The position numbers and the translations under genes are program-made. From contig MEXB01000002.1 in NCBI GenBank assembly GCA_001773575.1, positions 1-39,858 of the forward strand: 39,858 nt of DNA, given 5' to 3'. Under the pieces are notes generated by a model, which was given only the letters and a program-made list of their open reading frames with translations, was not told the DNA's origin and did not search any database. Shown piece by piece: positions 1 to 10,401 of this stretch (within the stretch, counting starts at the first letter, position 1; every line of letters begins with the position of its first letter). Origin of the DNA: Candidatus Adlerbacteria bacterium RIFOXYC1_FULL_48_26. Lineage in GTDB: Bacteria > Patescibacteriota > Minisyncoccia > Phycocordibacterales > SBAW01.

Positions 1-36
1 AACCCACCGAAGCGGGATTTCCGTTTGGTGGGTTTA
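1..36 (-). terminator. Rho-independent terminator for the minus-strand orphan operon
   Basis: AACCCACC...GGTGGGTT inverted repeat just downstream of the stop of ORF 34..327(-). Confidence 0.6.
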
Positions 37-327
37 TTCGAAATAGCGACGTTCCCACACAGTGGGGAAGCGCTTCTTGAAGTCCTCGTTGACCGCCGAC
101 AGCTCTTTGCTGGCAGCCTGGACTCCGCTAAGCCGCCGCGACGCATCGTCGTAGGCAGACTGGGCGGCTTCCACTCGGCCGACAGCCGACTTACAGCTGA
201 TCGCATCAGTGGTGTTGTTGCACCGCTGCCGCATGCTGTCGTACTTCATCTGAGGTACGGGATTCTGAGCCATTGCCTGACCGGCAATGCAGCCAAGAAT
301 GATTGAAAGAACTGCTGTGCGAACCAC
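34..327 (-). CDS. Small putative secreted protein (signal peptide MVRTAVLSIILGCIAGQAMAQ), unknown function
   Basis: 97-aa ORF with signal-peptide-like N-terminus, downstream of 344..730 on the same strand, terminator at its 3' end. Confidence 0.7.
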   Translation of the reverse strand: MVRTAVLSIILGCIAGQAMAQNPVPQMKYDSMRQRCNNTTDAISCKSAVGRVEAAQSAYDDASRRLSGVQAASKELSAVNEDFKKRFPTVWERRYFE

Positions 328-343
328 TCTACTCTCCTTCGGG

Positions 344-730
344 CTAGATCAACTTGGTTCCTGGTACCGTCTTGAGCGATTGTAGGCGACGATCTTCTGG
401 AGCATAGCCCCAACCCAACCACGCATGAGGATCTCCCGGTGCATGGAGGCTGAGATCGTAGACAGCGACAGTCCCTTCTTTGTTGAAGAGGACGTTCGCG
501 TATCCAACGTCGTCTTTGAAACGAAGGTTGGAGACCTCGCCTTCGATAAGTTGGTAGAACACCTTCTTCTCTTCGGGCTCGATCCCCACGAACACCGTGG
601 CCGTTTTCTTGTCGAAATCGATCTGCTTAAAGCGCACGCGCTTTCCCAGATAGACCTCGAGGGCGACGCGAAGCTGCTCCATTTGGGTGCACCATTTCGC
701 GCTCACAACATTGTGCTTTTTACGAGACAT
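344..730 (-). CDS. Hypothetical protein
   Basis: 128-aa ORF with SD-like AGGAGA upstream and a strong promoter at 802..830(-). Confidence 0.7.
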   Translation of the reverse strand: MSRKKHNVVSAKWCTQMEQLRVALEVYLGKRVRFKQIDFDKKTATVFVGIEPEEKKVFYQLIEGEVSNLRFKDDVGYANVLFNKEGTVAVYDLSLHAPGDPHAWLGWGYAPEDRRLQSLKTVPGTKLI

Positions 731-801
731 CGCGCTCTCCTATTCCAGCAAAGCATTCAGAGGGTTTACCTCCGGGACCGACATTCATCAATTCCAAAAA
801 T

Positions 802-830
802 ACAGTACATATTAATATCAATATTGTCAA
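802..830 (-). promoter_or_regulatory. Sigma70-type promoter of the 730->34 operon
   Basis: Minus strand TTGACA - 17 nt - TACTGT. Confidence 0.65.
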
Positions 831-871
831 TGTATTTAAAGAAATACAATCAAATACTGTATAATTTAGCT

Positions 872-2260
872 ATGAAATTCCAAACGACTCCTGCAAAGGA
901 TGCTATTACTGTTGAACTTATTGAAGGGTCATTGAATCGTTTTGATGGAAAAACTCTCTCTATTGGATATGGGACAGAGAAGCCGCTTAAGCGCCGTAAG
1001 TTTGTTCTATTCACTCGAAAGATAATAAGCGTAGCGAAAGCAAACCGCATCAAATCTATTACTGTTGATTTTGCAGAACTAAAAGCCCTTACACCAAGCG
1101 ATGTAAGCGATTCAGAGGCAGCAGAAATCGCAACCATTTCGTTTGTGATGGCAAACTACGAACACAACACATATAAGCGAGTACCAAAGAATGGATTCTC
1201 AAGCGTTGATACAGTCTCATTCCTGGGCGCATCAAAAGATGCACAGGTTGGCATAAAAGTCGGCACTATCGTCGGAGAAGAGGTGAATGCAGCCCGCGAA
1301 CTTTCTAATACTCCAGGTGGCGATATGACACCTAAACAGTTCTCTGCACTCGCAAAGAAAACAATTGAGGGTGCAAATACAAAAGTTACCGTTCTTGGAC
1401 GAAAGGAAATGGAGAAGCTTGGTATGGGTGGCGTCGTTGGTATTGGCAAAGGCTCTGACAACGAGCCTCAGTTTGTCGCCGTGGAATATTGGGGCGCAGC
1501 TAAATCTCAAAAACCAGTCGTACTCGTCGGTAAGGGCGTAACATTCGATTCAGGCGGATTGAACTTGAAACCAGGCGACCATATGTACGAAATGCACATG
1601 GACATGTCCGGTGGCTCAGCAGTGCTCTACACTGTCGCACTTGCAGCAAAACTAAAATTGAAAGCAAATGTTGTTGGTCTTATCCCAACTGTAGAAAATA
1701 TGCCGGGCCAACACGCTGTTCGCCCAGGCGACATGCTTAAGTCTATGTCTGGCCGCCACATTGAAGTGTTAAACACCGACGCAGAAGGCCGCGTTATCTT
1801 GGCCGACGGCATTACCTACGCAAAGAAATACAATCCCGTAGTTGTTGTAGACGTTGCAACACTTACAGGCGCCGCACTTACCGCACTTGGCACACAAGCA
1901 TCGGCAATTATGTCTACCGACCAGAAGCTTGAAGACACACTTCGCAAACTTGGAGAAGAATCCGGCGACTATGTATGGCCATTCCCAGTCTGGGAAGAGT
2001 ACGAGGACATGACAAAAGGCATCTTCGGCGATGTCCCAAACATCTCAACCGACGGCAATAGCCGTTACGGCGGCGTTATCGCAGGTGGCATGTTCCTCCG
2101 CGAATTTGCGAAGGACCTCGACTGCCCATGGGCCCACATAGACATGGCACCACGTATGACAGCCAACTCTAACGAATTCCTCGCTAAGGGCGCTGTAGGC
2201 GCTCCTGTGCGCCTTCTTTTGGCCCTTATAGAAAACTATGCCGATAACCGTAAAAACTGA
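872..2260 (+). CDS. pepA: Leucyl aminopeptidase (M17)
   Basis: NTDAEGRVILADGITYA and VGKGVTFDSGGLNLKP motifs. Start at ATG 872 instead of the ORF-track start 425, with TATAAT 6 nt upstream. Confidence 0.93.
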   Translation: MKFQTTPAKDAITVELIEGSLNRFDGKTLSIGYGTEKPLKRRKFVLFTRKIISVAKANRIKSITVDFAELKALTPSDVSDSEAAEIATISFVMANYEHNTYKRVPKNGFSSVDTVSFLGASKDAQVGIKVGTIVGEEVNAARELSNTPGGDMTPKQFSALAKKTIEGANTKVTVLGRKEMEKLGMGGVVGIGKGSDNEPQFVAVEYWGAAKSQKPVVLVGKGVTFDSGGLNLKPGDHMYEMHMDMSGGSAVLYTVALAAKLKLKANVVGLIPTVENMPGQHAVRPGDMLKSMSGRHIEVLNTDAEGRVILADGITYAKKYNPVVVVDVATLTGAALTALGTQASAIMSTDQKLEDTLRKLGEESGDYVWPFPVWEEYEDMTKGIFGDVPNISTDGNSRYGGVIAGGMFLREFAKDLDCPWAHIDMAPRMTANSNEFLAKGAVGAPVRLLLALIENYADNRKN

Positions 2261-2969
2261 TGTATTTGAAGGGCCGCTAGACCTACTCCTTGAGCTTATA
2301 GAGAAGCGCAAGCTTCTTATCAACGATGTATCGCTGGCAACAGTGACCGACGAATATATCGCACGTATCTCAGGCCAAGACATGCCTGTAGGGGAGACTG
2401 CAGAATTTGTTGCACTTGCAGCAACACTACTTCTTATTAAATCCCGTTCGCTTTTGCCAACACTTGAACTTTCGCCAGACGAGTCGAAAGATATTAAAGA
2501 ACTTGAGTATCGCTTGGCCGTATACCAACTTATCAAAGAAGCTGCGCGTGGTGTTAGCGCTTCGCTTGAAGGCGCGCCACTATATGAAGGAAATGCTCCA
2601 GCGGCCGAGCCGATGTTTTTATTCGACACCACTGCCACGCTAGATTCTCTCCGTGCATCTATCCAGAAAGTGATAGAAGAATTTCCTGCACAGATTTCAC
2701 TTCCAAAAGTCGCCGTAAAGAAAATTGTTTCTATTGAGGAGATGATCCAGAAGATGGCAGGCCGAGTGTCCTCTGCCTTTAGTGTTTCTTTTAAAGAATT
2801 CTCCGGGTTAAACAAAAAGCAGGGTGAACATGCAAAACACGAAATAATCGTGAGCTTTTTGGCACTCTTAGAGTTAGTGAAGCAGGGTATAATTAAGGCA
2901 CATCAGGGCGACCACTTCAGCGACATCACGCTTGAGACTGATGCTATTTCTACTCCAACCTATGAATGA
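2238..2969 (+). CDS. scpA: Segregation and condensation protein A
   Basis: FEGPLDLLLELIEKRKLLINDVSLATVTDEYI N-terminus typical of ScpA; overlaps pepA end. Confidence 0.93.
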   Translation: MPITVKTDVFEGPLDLLLELIEKRKLLINDVSLATVTDEYIARISGQDMPVGETAEFVALAATLLLIKSRSLLPTLELSPDESKDIKELEYRLAVYQLIKEAARGVSASLEGAPLYEGNAPAAEPMFLFDTTATLDSLRASIQKVIEEFPAQISLPKVAVKKIVSIEEMIQKMAGRVSSAFSVSFKEFSGLNKKQGEHAKHEIIVSFLALLELVKQGIIKAHQGDHFSDITLETDAISTPTYE

Positions 2970-3507
2970 TCTCCAGAATAAAATTGAAGGGCTGTTGTTT
3001 GCACTTGGACGCCCAGTTTCCTATATCGAGCTGGCAAAGATTTTAGCAACAGATGTTGGCGCTATTGCCGACGCAGTACGCATACTTAGAGACGCTCGCC
3101 AAAACAGCGGCATTGTTCTTGTTGATGATGGGAAGATGCTTGAACTGCGCGCATCACAAGCTGCCGCTGAAGTTATCGAGCAAATTCGCCGAGAAGAATA
3201 CTCTCGCGAAATAGGGAAGGCAGGGTTAGAGACTCTTGCAACAGTGATGTATCGTGGGCCACTCTCTCGAAGCGAAATTGATTTTATCCGCGGCGTAAAT
3301 TCATCGCAGACTCTCCGCACCCTTTTAATGCGTGGTCTTGTCCGCCGCATTCCAAACCCTCGCGATGAACGCTCTTTCCTATACGAAGTAACAACTGAAG
3401 TGCTTGCCCAGCTCGGCCTCCAAGACCTCCGCGACTTGCCCGACTATGCAGATGTGAAAGATAAATTATCCGCCCTCGAAGAGTCCTACCGCAATGCCAA
3501 CGCATAA
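2962..3507 (+). CDS. scpB: Segregation and condensation protein B
   Basis: KIEGLLFALGRPVSYIELAKIL and ETLATVMYRGPLSRSEIDFIRGVNS; overlaps scpA stop. Confidence 0.92.
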   Translation: MNDLQNKIEGLLFALGRPVSYIELAKILATDVGAIADAVRILRDARQNSGIVLVDDGKMLELRASQAAAEVIEQIRREEYSREIGKAGLETLATVMYRGPLSRSEIDFIRGVNSSQTLRTLLMRGLVRRIPNPRDERSFLYEVTTEVLAQLGLQDLRDLPDYADVKDKLSALEESYRNANA

Positions 3508-4435
3508 CACACACTCAATTGCATCAGCTATAGGCGCACTAAGCCTTGTGGCTGTGGCGTTTTTAAGCGGCGTGGGTGCGGTTTCCGTACTCGACACCAT
3601 CAATAGAAATATTTCAAACACCGCCTCTGTTGCACACGCATTTCCTACAACTCTCTCAGTTGACCCAGCCTCACTGACCGCAAAAGCAGCGATAGTATAT
3701 GACCCAACAACGCATCAGGTGTTGTATGAAAAAAACGCATATACATCACTACCGATTGCATCACTTGCCAAGCTCGTAACCGCGACTGCTATTTTGGATC
3801 GTGTTATTGGAAACCCAACCATAACCATCACCAAAGATGATCTTGTGCAGAATGGTGCTGAATCTGATGCAGATTTTGTCCCAGGAAATAGAATAAAACT
3901 GCACGACCTACTTGAGATAGGGCTTATAGCCTCATCAAACAGTGCTATGCAAGCCGCAGCAAGAATGCTCGGAACAAACTACACCGATGTTCTGCAAGCA
4001 ACTGCGTTTGGTCTTGGCATTAAAGACATGGAATTCCATAACGGAACCGGTCTTGATGTAACCACCTCAACAGCGGGTGCGTACGGCTCTGCATACGACA
4101 TAGCTCTTATAGCGGCAAACTTTGCCAAGCAACATCCAGAATATTTTAATCTTACGCAAAAACCTGACGTAACCATCCCAGCTGGTTGGGGCGGTACCAT
4201 TAGCGCACACGCGACCAATCTCCCGCTACAAGACATGCCTGGTCTTATCGGCGCAAAAACGGGATACACTGATCTAGCAGGCGGCAATATCGTAGCGTTG
4301 TTTGACCTTGAAGTTGGACACCCTATTGTTATTGCAGTCCTCGGTTCCACCCAGACCGCTCGTTTTACCGACACTGAATTACTTCTTGCGGCCGCTCGTG
4401 CAACATTAAGCGCATCGAAGAACCACACCCAATGA
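3494..4435 (+). CDS. D-alanyl-D-alanine carboxypeptidase (S11, penicillin-binding)
   Basis: SLAKL (SxxK), SNS (SxN) and KTGYTDLAGG (KTG) motifs; N-terminal membrane segment. Confidence 0.88.
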   Translation: MPTHNTHSIASAIGALSLVAVAFLSGVGAVSVLDTINRNISNTASVAHAFPTTLSVDPASLTAKAAIVYDPTTHQVLYEKNAYTSLPIASLAKLVTATAILDRVIGNPTITITKDDLVQNGAESDADFVPGNRIKLHDLLEIGLIASSNSAMQAAARMLGTNYTDVLQATAFGLGIKDMEFHNGTGLDVTTSTAGAYGSAYDIALIAANFAKQHPEYFNLTQKPDVTIPAGWGGTISAHATNLPLQDMPGLIGAKTGYTDLAGGNIVALFDLEVGHPIVIAVLGSTQTARFTDTELLLAAARATLSASKNHTQ

Positions 4436-5487
4436 TTACCTCAGATATCATCCGCGTTTTTGTTCCCGCAATGATCACCTTTTTGGTGGGCATTGGCATC
4501 ACACCTTTTGTCACTCATTTTCTTTACAAGTGGAAGATGTGGAAACCTAAAGCAGGGAAGATCGCCTTCGATGGAAAACCTGCAGAGGTGTTTAACCAAC
4601 TCCACCAAGCACGCGAAACTGGTACGCCACGTTTCGGCGGAATCATCGTATGGGGAAGTGTGCTTCTATGTGCCACGTTCCTTTCTGTACTCTCATTTGT
4701 AGACCCAGAATCTTTCGGGGGCCTTACATTTATCAGCCGAAGCCAAACATGGCTGCCATTTACCGCACTTGTTGCGGGAGCACTTGTTGGGTTCTTCGAT
4801 GACCTCTTTGAAGTGCGCGGAACGGGAGGCCTCAAACTACGCATCCGTCTTCTTATCGTTGCAATTATTGCCGTCTTCTGCGCGGTCTGGTTCTACCAAA
4901 AACTTGGAGTATCCTCTATTTCATTCCCATTCGTCGGAATACCTCTAGACCTCGGTGCATGGTTTATGCTCTTCTTTGTTCTCACCGCACTCTTTATGTA
5001 CGCCGGCGGTGTAATAGACGGAATAGATGGCTTGGCGGGCGGAATATTCTGCACAATGTTTGCAGCCTATGCAGGCATCGCATTCTTCCAGCACCAGTTC
5101 GACATCGCAGCACTCTCAGCAGCTATCGCAGGCGGATTGCTCGCATTCTTGTGGTTTAACATTCCGCCAGCACGGTTCTATTTGTCCGAAACAGGCACCA
5201 TGGGCCTAACTCTAGCGCTTGTCGTTATAGCGTTCTTAACCGATATGCACGGTGGAGGGAAGGGGATTATGGTACTTCCTATAATCGCACTCCCGCTTGT
5301 TGTTACCGTCGCATCGATTATCTTGCAGCTTGTATGGAAAAAACTATTTAAGAAAAAACTATTACGCATCGCCCCTCTCCATCACCACTTTGAAGCGCTT
5401 GGCTGGCCTGCGTACAAAGTAACCATGCGCTATTGGATCGTAGGCGTAGTGGCCGCACTTATCGGCATGACTATTGCACTGCTGTAA
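4432..5487 (+). CDS. mraY: Phospho-N-acetylmuramoyl-pentapeptide-transferase
   Basis: TPRFGGI, GVIDGIDGLAGG and APLHHHFEALGW motifs. Confidence 0.94.
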   Translation: MITSDIIRVFVPAMITFLVGIGITPFVTHFLYKWKMWKPKAGKIAFDGKPAEVFNQLHQARETGTPRFGGIIVWGSVLLCATFLSVLSFVDPESFGGLTFISRSQTWLPFTALVAGALVGFFDDLFEVRGTGGLKLRIRLLIVAIIAVFCAVWFYQKLGVSSISFPFVGIPLDLGAWFMLFFVLTALFMYAGGVIDGIDGLAGGIFCTMFAAYAGIAFFQHQFDIAALSAAIAGGLLAFLWFNIPPARFYLSETGTMGLTLALVVIAFLTDMHGGGKGIMVLPIIALPLVVTVASIILQLVWKKLFKKKLLRIAPLHHHFEALGWPAYKVTMRYWIVGVVAALIGMTIALL

Positions 5488-6602
5488 TGTCTCGAAGGAT
5501 CGATAAACCATTTCTTTTTGCTACCGGCGTACTCGTAATCTCCGGCCTGCTTATTTTTACCTCCGCCGCACTTGGACAACTTGCCCGAGACGGAGCCTCA
5601 TTTACCTCAGTGGCAGTAAGCCAACTTCTTCTTGGGTTCGTGTGTGGCAGCATACTCCTGCTGTTCTTTATGCGCCTCGACTACAAACTCCTCAAGCGCT
5701 ACACGCCCTACATCTTTGCATTTGCCTTCTTCCTTACACTGCTTACGTTTGTGCCTGGCATTGGCCTTTCTCTTAAAGGCGCATCTCGTTGGATTACTAT
5801 TGGAGGCTTCTCATTTCAACCAGAGGAACTACTAAAACTTGCAACAATCTTGTTCCTTGCCGCCATATACTCCACTCGTGCAAAAACTATACAGACACTC
5901 AAAGGAGGCATCTTGCCGATGGTACTTGTTACCGGAAGCGTTGCCGCAGTTCTTATAGCCCAGCCAAACACTGACGGTGTAGTAATTATCGGTATGGCAA
6001 GTGCCGCGATACTCTTTGCCGCAGGCGGACGCATCTCTCATCTTTTAATGCTCGCGGGCGTAGGTCTCCTTGTAGTAATTGCTGCAGCATTTACACATCC
6101 GCACGTAGCCTCACGTATCCAAATATATCTAAACCACGGGGACCCACAGGGCGCCGGCTACCAAGTAGAGCAGTCGCTTATTGCCATTGGTTCTGGAGGT
6201 TTTAGCGGGAGAGGGTTTGGGCAAGGTGTAGAAAAGTTCTCCTACCTTCCAGAACCGATAGGGGACTCTATTTTTGCCGTAGTTGGCGAAGAGTTTGGCT
6301 TTGTCGGTAGCAGCCTACTTGTTATGCTCTTCGCGCTCTTCACCATGTTGGGCCTGCGCATAGCGGCCAGAGCCTCTGACCCTTTTGGTGGACTGCTCGT
6401 CGTTGGGCTTGTTATACTCATTGCGGGGCAATCGTTTTTCAACATTGCCTCATCCTTGGCACTCGTGCCTCTTATAGGCCTTCCGCTTATTTTCGTATCA
6501 CACGGAGGCACAGCGCTGGCTCTGGCACTTGCAGAGGTCGGCATAATACTCAGCGTTTCAAGGCATATGCGTTCACCTGCCTCAGGCAGGCATCAATCCT
6601 AA
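5487..6602 (+). CDS. ftsW: FtsW/RodA/SpoVE family SEDS glycosyltransferase
   Basis: Polytopic; GASRWITIGGFSFQPEELLKLATILFLA and PEPIGDSIFAVVGEEFGFVG. ATG overlaps mraY stop (TAATG). Confidence 0.92.
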   Translation: MSRRIDKPFLFATGVLVISGLLIFTSAALGQLARDGASFTSVAVSQLLLGFVCGSILLLFFMRLDYKLLKRYTPYIFAFAFFLTLLTFVPGIGLSLKGASRWITIGGFSFQPEELLKLATILFLAAIYSTRAKTIQTLKGGILPMVLVTGSVAAVLIAQPNTDGVVIIGMASAAILFAAGGRISHLLMLAGVGLLVVIAAAFTHPHVASRIQIYLNHGDPQGAGYQVEQSLIAIGSGGFSGRGFGQGVEKFSYLPEPIGDSIFAVVGEEFGFVGSSLLVMLFALFTMLGLRIAARASDPFGGLLVVGLVILIAGQSFFNIASSLALVPLIGLPLIFVSHGGTALALALAEVGIILSVSRHMRSPASGRHQS

Positions 6603-6605
6603 ACT

Positions 6606-7733
6606 ATGAAAATCCTTTTTACCGGCGGAGTAACCGGAGGTCATTTTTACCCAATCATCGCAGTTGCTGAAGCTCTCCACGACAAAGTGCGCGAGGAGAA
6701 AATTCTCGACCCAAAACTATATTTCGCATCTCCTAACCCCTACGACAAGGAGATGTTGGTCGCAAACGATATCACCTTCGTACCTACCTCAGCAGGAAAG
6801 TTGCGCCGCTATTTTTCGATTCTAAACTTTTTTGATTATTTTAAAACCGCATGGGGCATTACAGAATCAGTTCTACGCACCTTCTTCTTGTATCCTGACG
6901 TTGTGTTTGGAAAGGGTGGCTACGGAAGTTTCCCAACATTGCTTGCCGCACGGCTGTTCCGTATCCCTGTCGTCATACACGAGTCAGACGCAGCACCTGG
7001 CCGCGTAAATATGTGGGCGGGAAAATTCGCAACAAAAATCGCAATCTCATATCCTGAAGCCGCAGAGTATTTTCCTAAAGACAAAGTGGCTTTTACAGGC
7101 AACCCTGTCCGTAAATCTTTAATGCTCCCAGCACGCGAAGGCATGCACGAATTTTTAAAGCTTGAACGCGATGTCCCTGTTATCTACGTCACCGGAGGCT
7201 CGCAAGGCGCCGAGGCAGTAAACGAAGCAATACTCGCGGCACTGCCGGAGCTCGTGGAGAAGTATCAGATCATCCACCAAGCAGGGGATTTAAATATTAA
7301 AGAAGTAACTCAGCGTGCCCGAGTTGCGCTTGTAGACTCAGTCCATAAAGATCGCTACAAACCATACGCATACCTTAACGACCAGGCGTTGCGCATGACG
7401 GCTGGCGTTGCACAACTTGTTATCTCACGCGCAGGTTCTACTATTTTTGAAATTGCGCTCTGGGGTATTCCATCTATCATCATTCCTATTCCAGAACCTA
7501 TTTCTCACGACCAGAAGAAAAACGCATTTGCATATGCGCGCTCAGGCGCAGCAACTGTTATAGAGCAAACCAACCTTACCCCACACCTCCTTGCGTCTGA
7601 GATTACACGCATCCTCAGCAACACCCAGCTACATGCCTCTATGGGTACCGCTGCACGAGGGTTTGCACGCGCAGATTCTGCAGGTTTGGTTGCGGACGCA
7701 TTACTGAATATAGGCCTTTCCCATGAGCGCTAA
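6606..7733 (+). CDS. murG: UDP-GlcNAc:MurNAc-pentapeptide GlcNAc transferase
   Basis: FTGGVTGGHFYPIIAVAEAL, VIHESDAAPGRVN and SRAGSTIFEIALWGIPSIIIPIP. Confidence 0.94.
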   Translation: MKILFTGGVTGGHFYPIIAVAEALHDKVREEKILDPKLYFASPNPYDKEMLVANDITFVPTSAGKLRRYFSILNFFDYFKTAWGITESVLRTFFLYPDVVFGKGGYGSFPTLLAARLFRIPVVIHESDAAPGRVNMWAGKFATKIAISYPEAAEYFPKDKVAFTGNPVRKSLMLPAREGMHEFLKLERDVPVIYVTGGSQGAEAVNEAILAALPELVEKYQIIHQAGDLNIKEVTQRARVALVDSVHKDRYKPYAYLNDQALRMTAGVAQLVISRAGSTIFEIALWGIPSIIIPIPEPISHDQKKNAFAYARSGAATVIEQTNLTPHLLASEITRILSNTQLHASMGTAARGFARADSAGLVADALLNIGLSHER

Positions 7734-9051
7734 TGTCGTAACTCGCATAGCACCAAGCCCTACAGGCGAGATGCATATTGGAACCGTGCGCACAGCATTG
7801 GTTAACTACATATTCGCGAAACAGAACGGCGGGAAATATATCGTTCGCGTAGAAGACACAGACAAGGAGCGCAATAAAACAGAGTGGGTAGATGCTATCT
7901 GGCGTGATTTTGAGTGGTGCGCACTTACACCGGACGCAACATATGTTCAGTCAGAGCACATTGCCCGCCATCGAGAACTTCTTTTGAAGCTTGTTGAGGA
8001 AAACAAAGCATATATTTCAAAAGAGGCTAAAAAAGATGATGCATCACAGACAGTAGAGGTTGTGCGCCTGCGTAACGCAGGAGGAATTGTGACGTTTACC
8101 GACCTTGTTCGCGGGGAAGTGAGTATCGACACCACCGAGCTTGGTGATTTTGTTATTGCGCGTTCAATTGACGACCCTCTCTACCACTTTGCAGTAGTTG
8201 CTGATGACGGAGACGCAGGGGTCACACATGTCATCCGTGGAGACGACCATATCTCAAATACACCTCGCCAGATTTTGATCCTAGAGGCGCTTGGCTTTAC
8301 ACGCCCTGCCTATGCCCACCTTCCGCTTATCTTGGCTCCTGACCGCTCTAAACTCTCAAAGCGCAAACACGGCGCCTCATTGGAAAATTATCGTGCGCAA
8401 GGATTTTTACCTGAGGCAATACTCAACTACCTCGCACTTCTTGGGTGGAACCCTGGCACAGAGAAAGAGATGTTTACTGTTGATGAGCTGGTTAGCGAGT
8501 TCTCACTGGAACGCGTTCACACAGCGGGTGCAGTATTTGATATTGAAAAGATGAAGTGGTTCAACCACGAATACATCAAACTACTTTCTATGGAAGAGTA
8601 TGGGGCCCGACTTACTGCGTTTATTGAATCGCGTGGGGAGAGCGCACCTTCGTATATGCCAGAGATACTTACAGAACTTCGCAACAGAGCGAGGACGTTT
8701 AGCGAAGCGGCTGATTTCCTCCTAGACGGTGAGTTCTCTTTTATGGAAGAAACAATTCCTACTCCTGCCGCAGAACTTCTGTTGAAAGGTGCGAAGGCTG
8801 AGGCATCTGCAGTTAAAGAACATCTACAGACAGTCGCAGATATGTTGGCAAACCATGAAGTGTTCACCGCAGACTCAGTGAAGGACGCAATATTCGCCTA
8901 TGCTACAGAGAAGGGGAGAGCTTCAGTACTATGGCCTATGCGTGTAGCACTCAGCGGAAAAGAAAAATCACCTGACCCCTTCACCCTGGCACAGCTTTTA
9001 GGCAAAGAAAGGACACTTTCGCGCATTGCGGCAGCCCTCGGTGTGTTTTAA
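7723..9051 (+). CDS. gltX: Glutamyl-tRNA synthetase
   Basis: RIAPSPTGEMHIGTVRTAL (HIGH) and KLSKRKHG (KMSKS); overlaps murG end. Confidence 0.95.
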   Translation: MSANVVTRIAPSPTGEMHIGTVRTALVNYIFAKQNGGKYIVRVEDTDKERNKTEWVDAIWRDFEWCALTPDATYVQSEHIARHRELLLKLVEENKAYISKEAKKDDASQTVEVVRLRNAGGIVTFTDLVRGEVSIDTTELGDFVIARSIDDPLYHFAVVADDGDAGVTHVIRGDDHISNTPRQILILEALGFTRPAYAHLPLILAPDRSKLSKRKHGASLENYRAQGFLPEAILNYLALLGWNPGTEKEMFTVDELVSEFSLERVHTAGAVFDIEKMKWFNHEYIKLLSMEEYGARLTAFIESRGESAPSYMPEILTELRNRARTFSEAADFLLDGEFSFMEETIPTPAAELLLKGAKAEASAVKEHLQTVADMLANHEVFTADSVKDAIFAYATEKGRASVLWPMRVALSGKEKSPDPFTLAQLLGKERTLSRIAAALGVF

Positions 9052-9060
9052 AGTAGAGGA

Positions 9061-10299
9061 ATGGTCTCATTCTTTGTTTCTCTACTGTTATTGCTTGCTC
9101 CTGTTGCACATGCGCAAACGGATCCTTCTATACAAAGCCAGCTTGATGCAGGCGCAGCGCAGATCCAACAACTCCAAGCAGAAATAGCGCAGCTACAGAA
9201 ACAGCTCGACGCAACATCTAAACAAAAGCAAACTCTGCAAAATGCGGTCAACGAAATTGCGCTCAACATCAAGAAGATAAATACAAACATTACGCTTACC
9301 AACGCGCAGATTACGCAAAAAGATAAAGAGATAGCGCGGCTCTCTGGAAGCATCTCAACCACTACCGATGAAATAGGTGTAGTGGAAGAACAAATAGACG
9401 ACTCGCTGAGACAACTCAACATGCTGGATGATGAACCAATAGCATTGGTTGTGTTAAGTGGTGCGGATATTTCATCAGTATTCGATACGCAAAATAACCT
9501 CGAGGCACTTAGAAGCGGGTTGCAGGAAAGAACAAGCCAACTTCAAAATTTGAAAGGAACGTTGGTCACCAGTAAAAATACAACCACACAGCAGCGCGCC
9601 CAACTTGCAACACTAAAAACAAAACTTGCACAACAAAAGACGAGCTTGGGGTTGGCGCAACAATCACAAACACAACTTTTGGCGCAAACAAAAAACCAAG
9701 AGAGTTCCTACCAAGCACTTATTGCACAAAAGAAAGCTGAAGAGGCTGCGTTCGAAGCTGAGCTTATCAGGCTTGCACAAGGACTTGGCTCCGCCGACGT
9801 ATCGAGTGCCGCATCGGCTAAGCGCGGCATATTGCAGTGGCCTCTCGACAACGTCACTGTCACACAAAACTTCGGCAACACCTCATTTGCAAAATCTGGC
9901 GCATACAGCGGACAAGGACATAACGGTATAGACTTCCGCGCACCCGTTGGAACACCGGTCAAAGCGGCACTGACAGGCACCGTGCAAGAGATAAACCTCG
10001 GTGCTGTAAAAAACTGCCAGTACGGAAAGTGGGTACTTGTAAAACATAACAACGGATTAACCTCTCTGTATGCCCACCTCTCTTCTATCGCGGTAAATAA
10101 AGGCGACCCTGTCGGCACAGGGCAGGTAATCGGATACGCGGGCGACACGGGGTACGCAACAGGCCCGCACCTTCACTTCACTGTATACGTTTCAAGTGCA
10201 GTTACTTTTAAAAACTACACATGCAACAGTGGCAAGTCTGCATATATTCCTATCGCACCTCTTAACGCGTACTTAAACCCTGGCGCATACCTTCCATAG
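9061..10299 (+). CDS. M23 peptidase with N-terminal coiled coil (EnvC/NlpD-like)
   Basis: Signal peptide, long Q/K-rich coiled coil, GHNGIDFRAPVGTPVKAA and GPHLHFTVY LytM motifs. Confidence 0.9.
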   Translation: MVSFFVSLLLLLAPVAHAQTDPSIQSQLDAGAAQIQQLQAEIAQLQKQLDATSKQKQTLQNAVNEIALNIKKINTNITLTNAQITQKDKEIARLSGSISTTTDEIGVVEEQIDDSLRQLNMLDDEPIALVVLSGADISSVFDTQNNLEALRSGLQERTSQLQNLKGTLVTSKNTTTQQRAQLATLKTKLAQQKTSLGLAQQSQTQLLAQTKNQESSYQALIAQKKAEEAAFEAELIRLAQGLGSADVSSAASAKRGILQWPLDNVTVTQNFGNTSFAKSGAYSGQGHNGIDFRAPVGTPVKAALTGTVQEINLGAVKNCQYGKWVLVKHNNGLTSLYAHLSSIAVNKGDPVGTGQVIGYAGDTGYATGPHLHFTVYVSSAVTFKNYTCNSGKSAYIPIAPLNAYLNPGAYLP

Positions 10300-10401
10300 T
10301 TCTCCCCAGGCAGGGGTTTACGTCCAAGATGGAAGCTTCATACTTATAGATGCGCGGTATCTTTGGTCGAGCCGCAAAAATCTCTAAAATATTTTTACAA
10401 C

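Noticed and set aside
425-871. N-terminal extension of the leucyl aminopeptidase ORF in the track
   Set aside because: It runs antisense through the better-supported gene 344..730(-), and the family N-terminus plus promoter fit ATG 872.
6579-6593. CCTGCCTCAGGCAGG palindrome at the ftsW 3' end as a regulatory element
   Set aside because: Single short copy in coding sequence; only CAGGCAGG-like fragments were noticed elsewhere (e.g. ~10306). Too little support.
9048-9061. TAAAGT-6-ATG before the M23 peptidase as another leaderless promoter
   Set aside because: The same bases contain the gltX stop and an SD-like AGAGGA, so it is ambiguous and was not counted.
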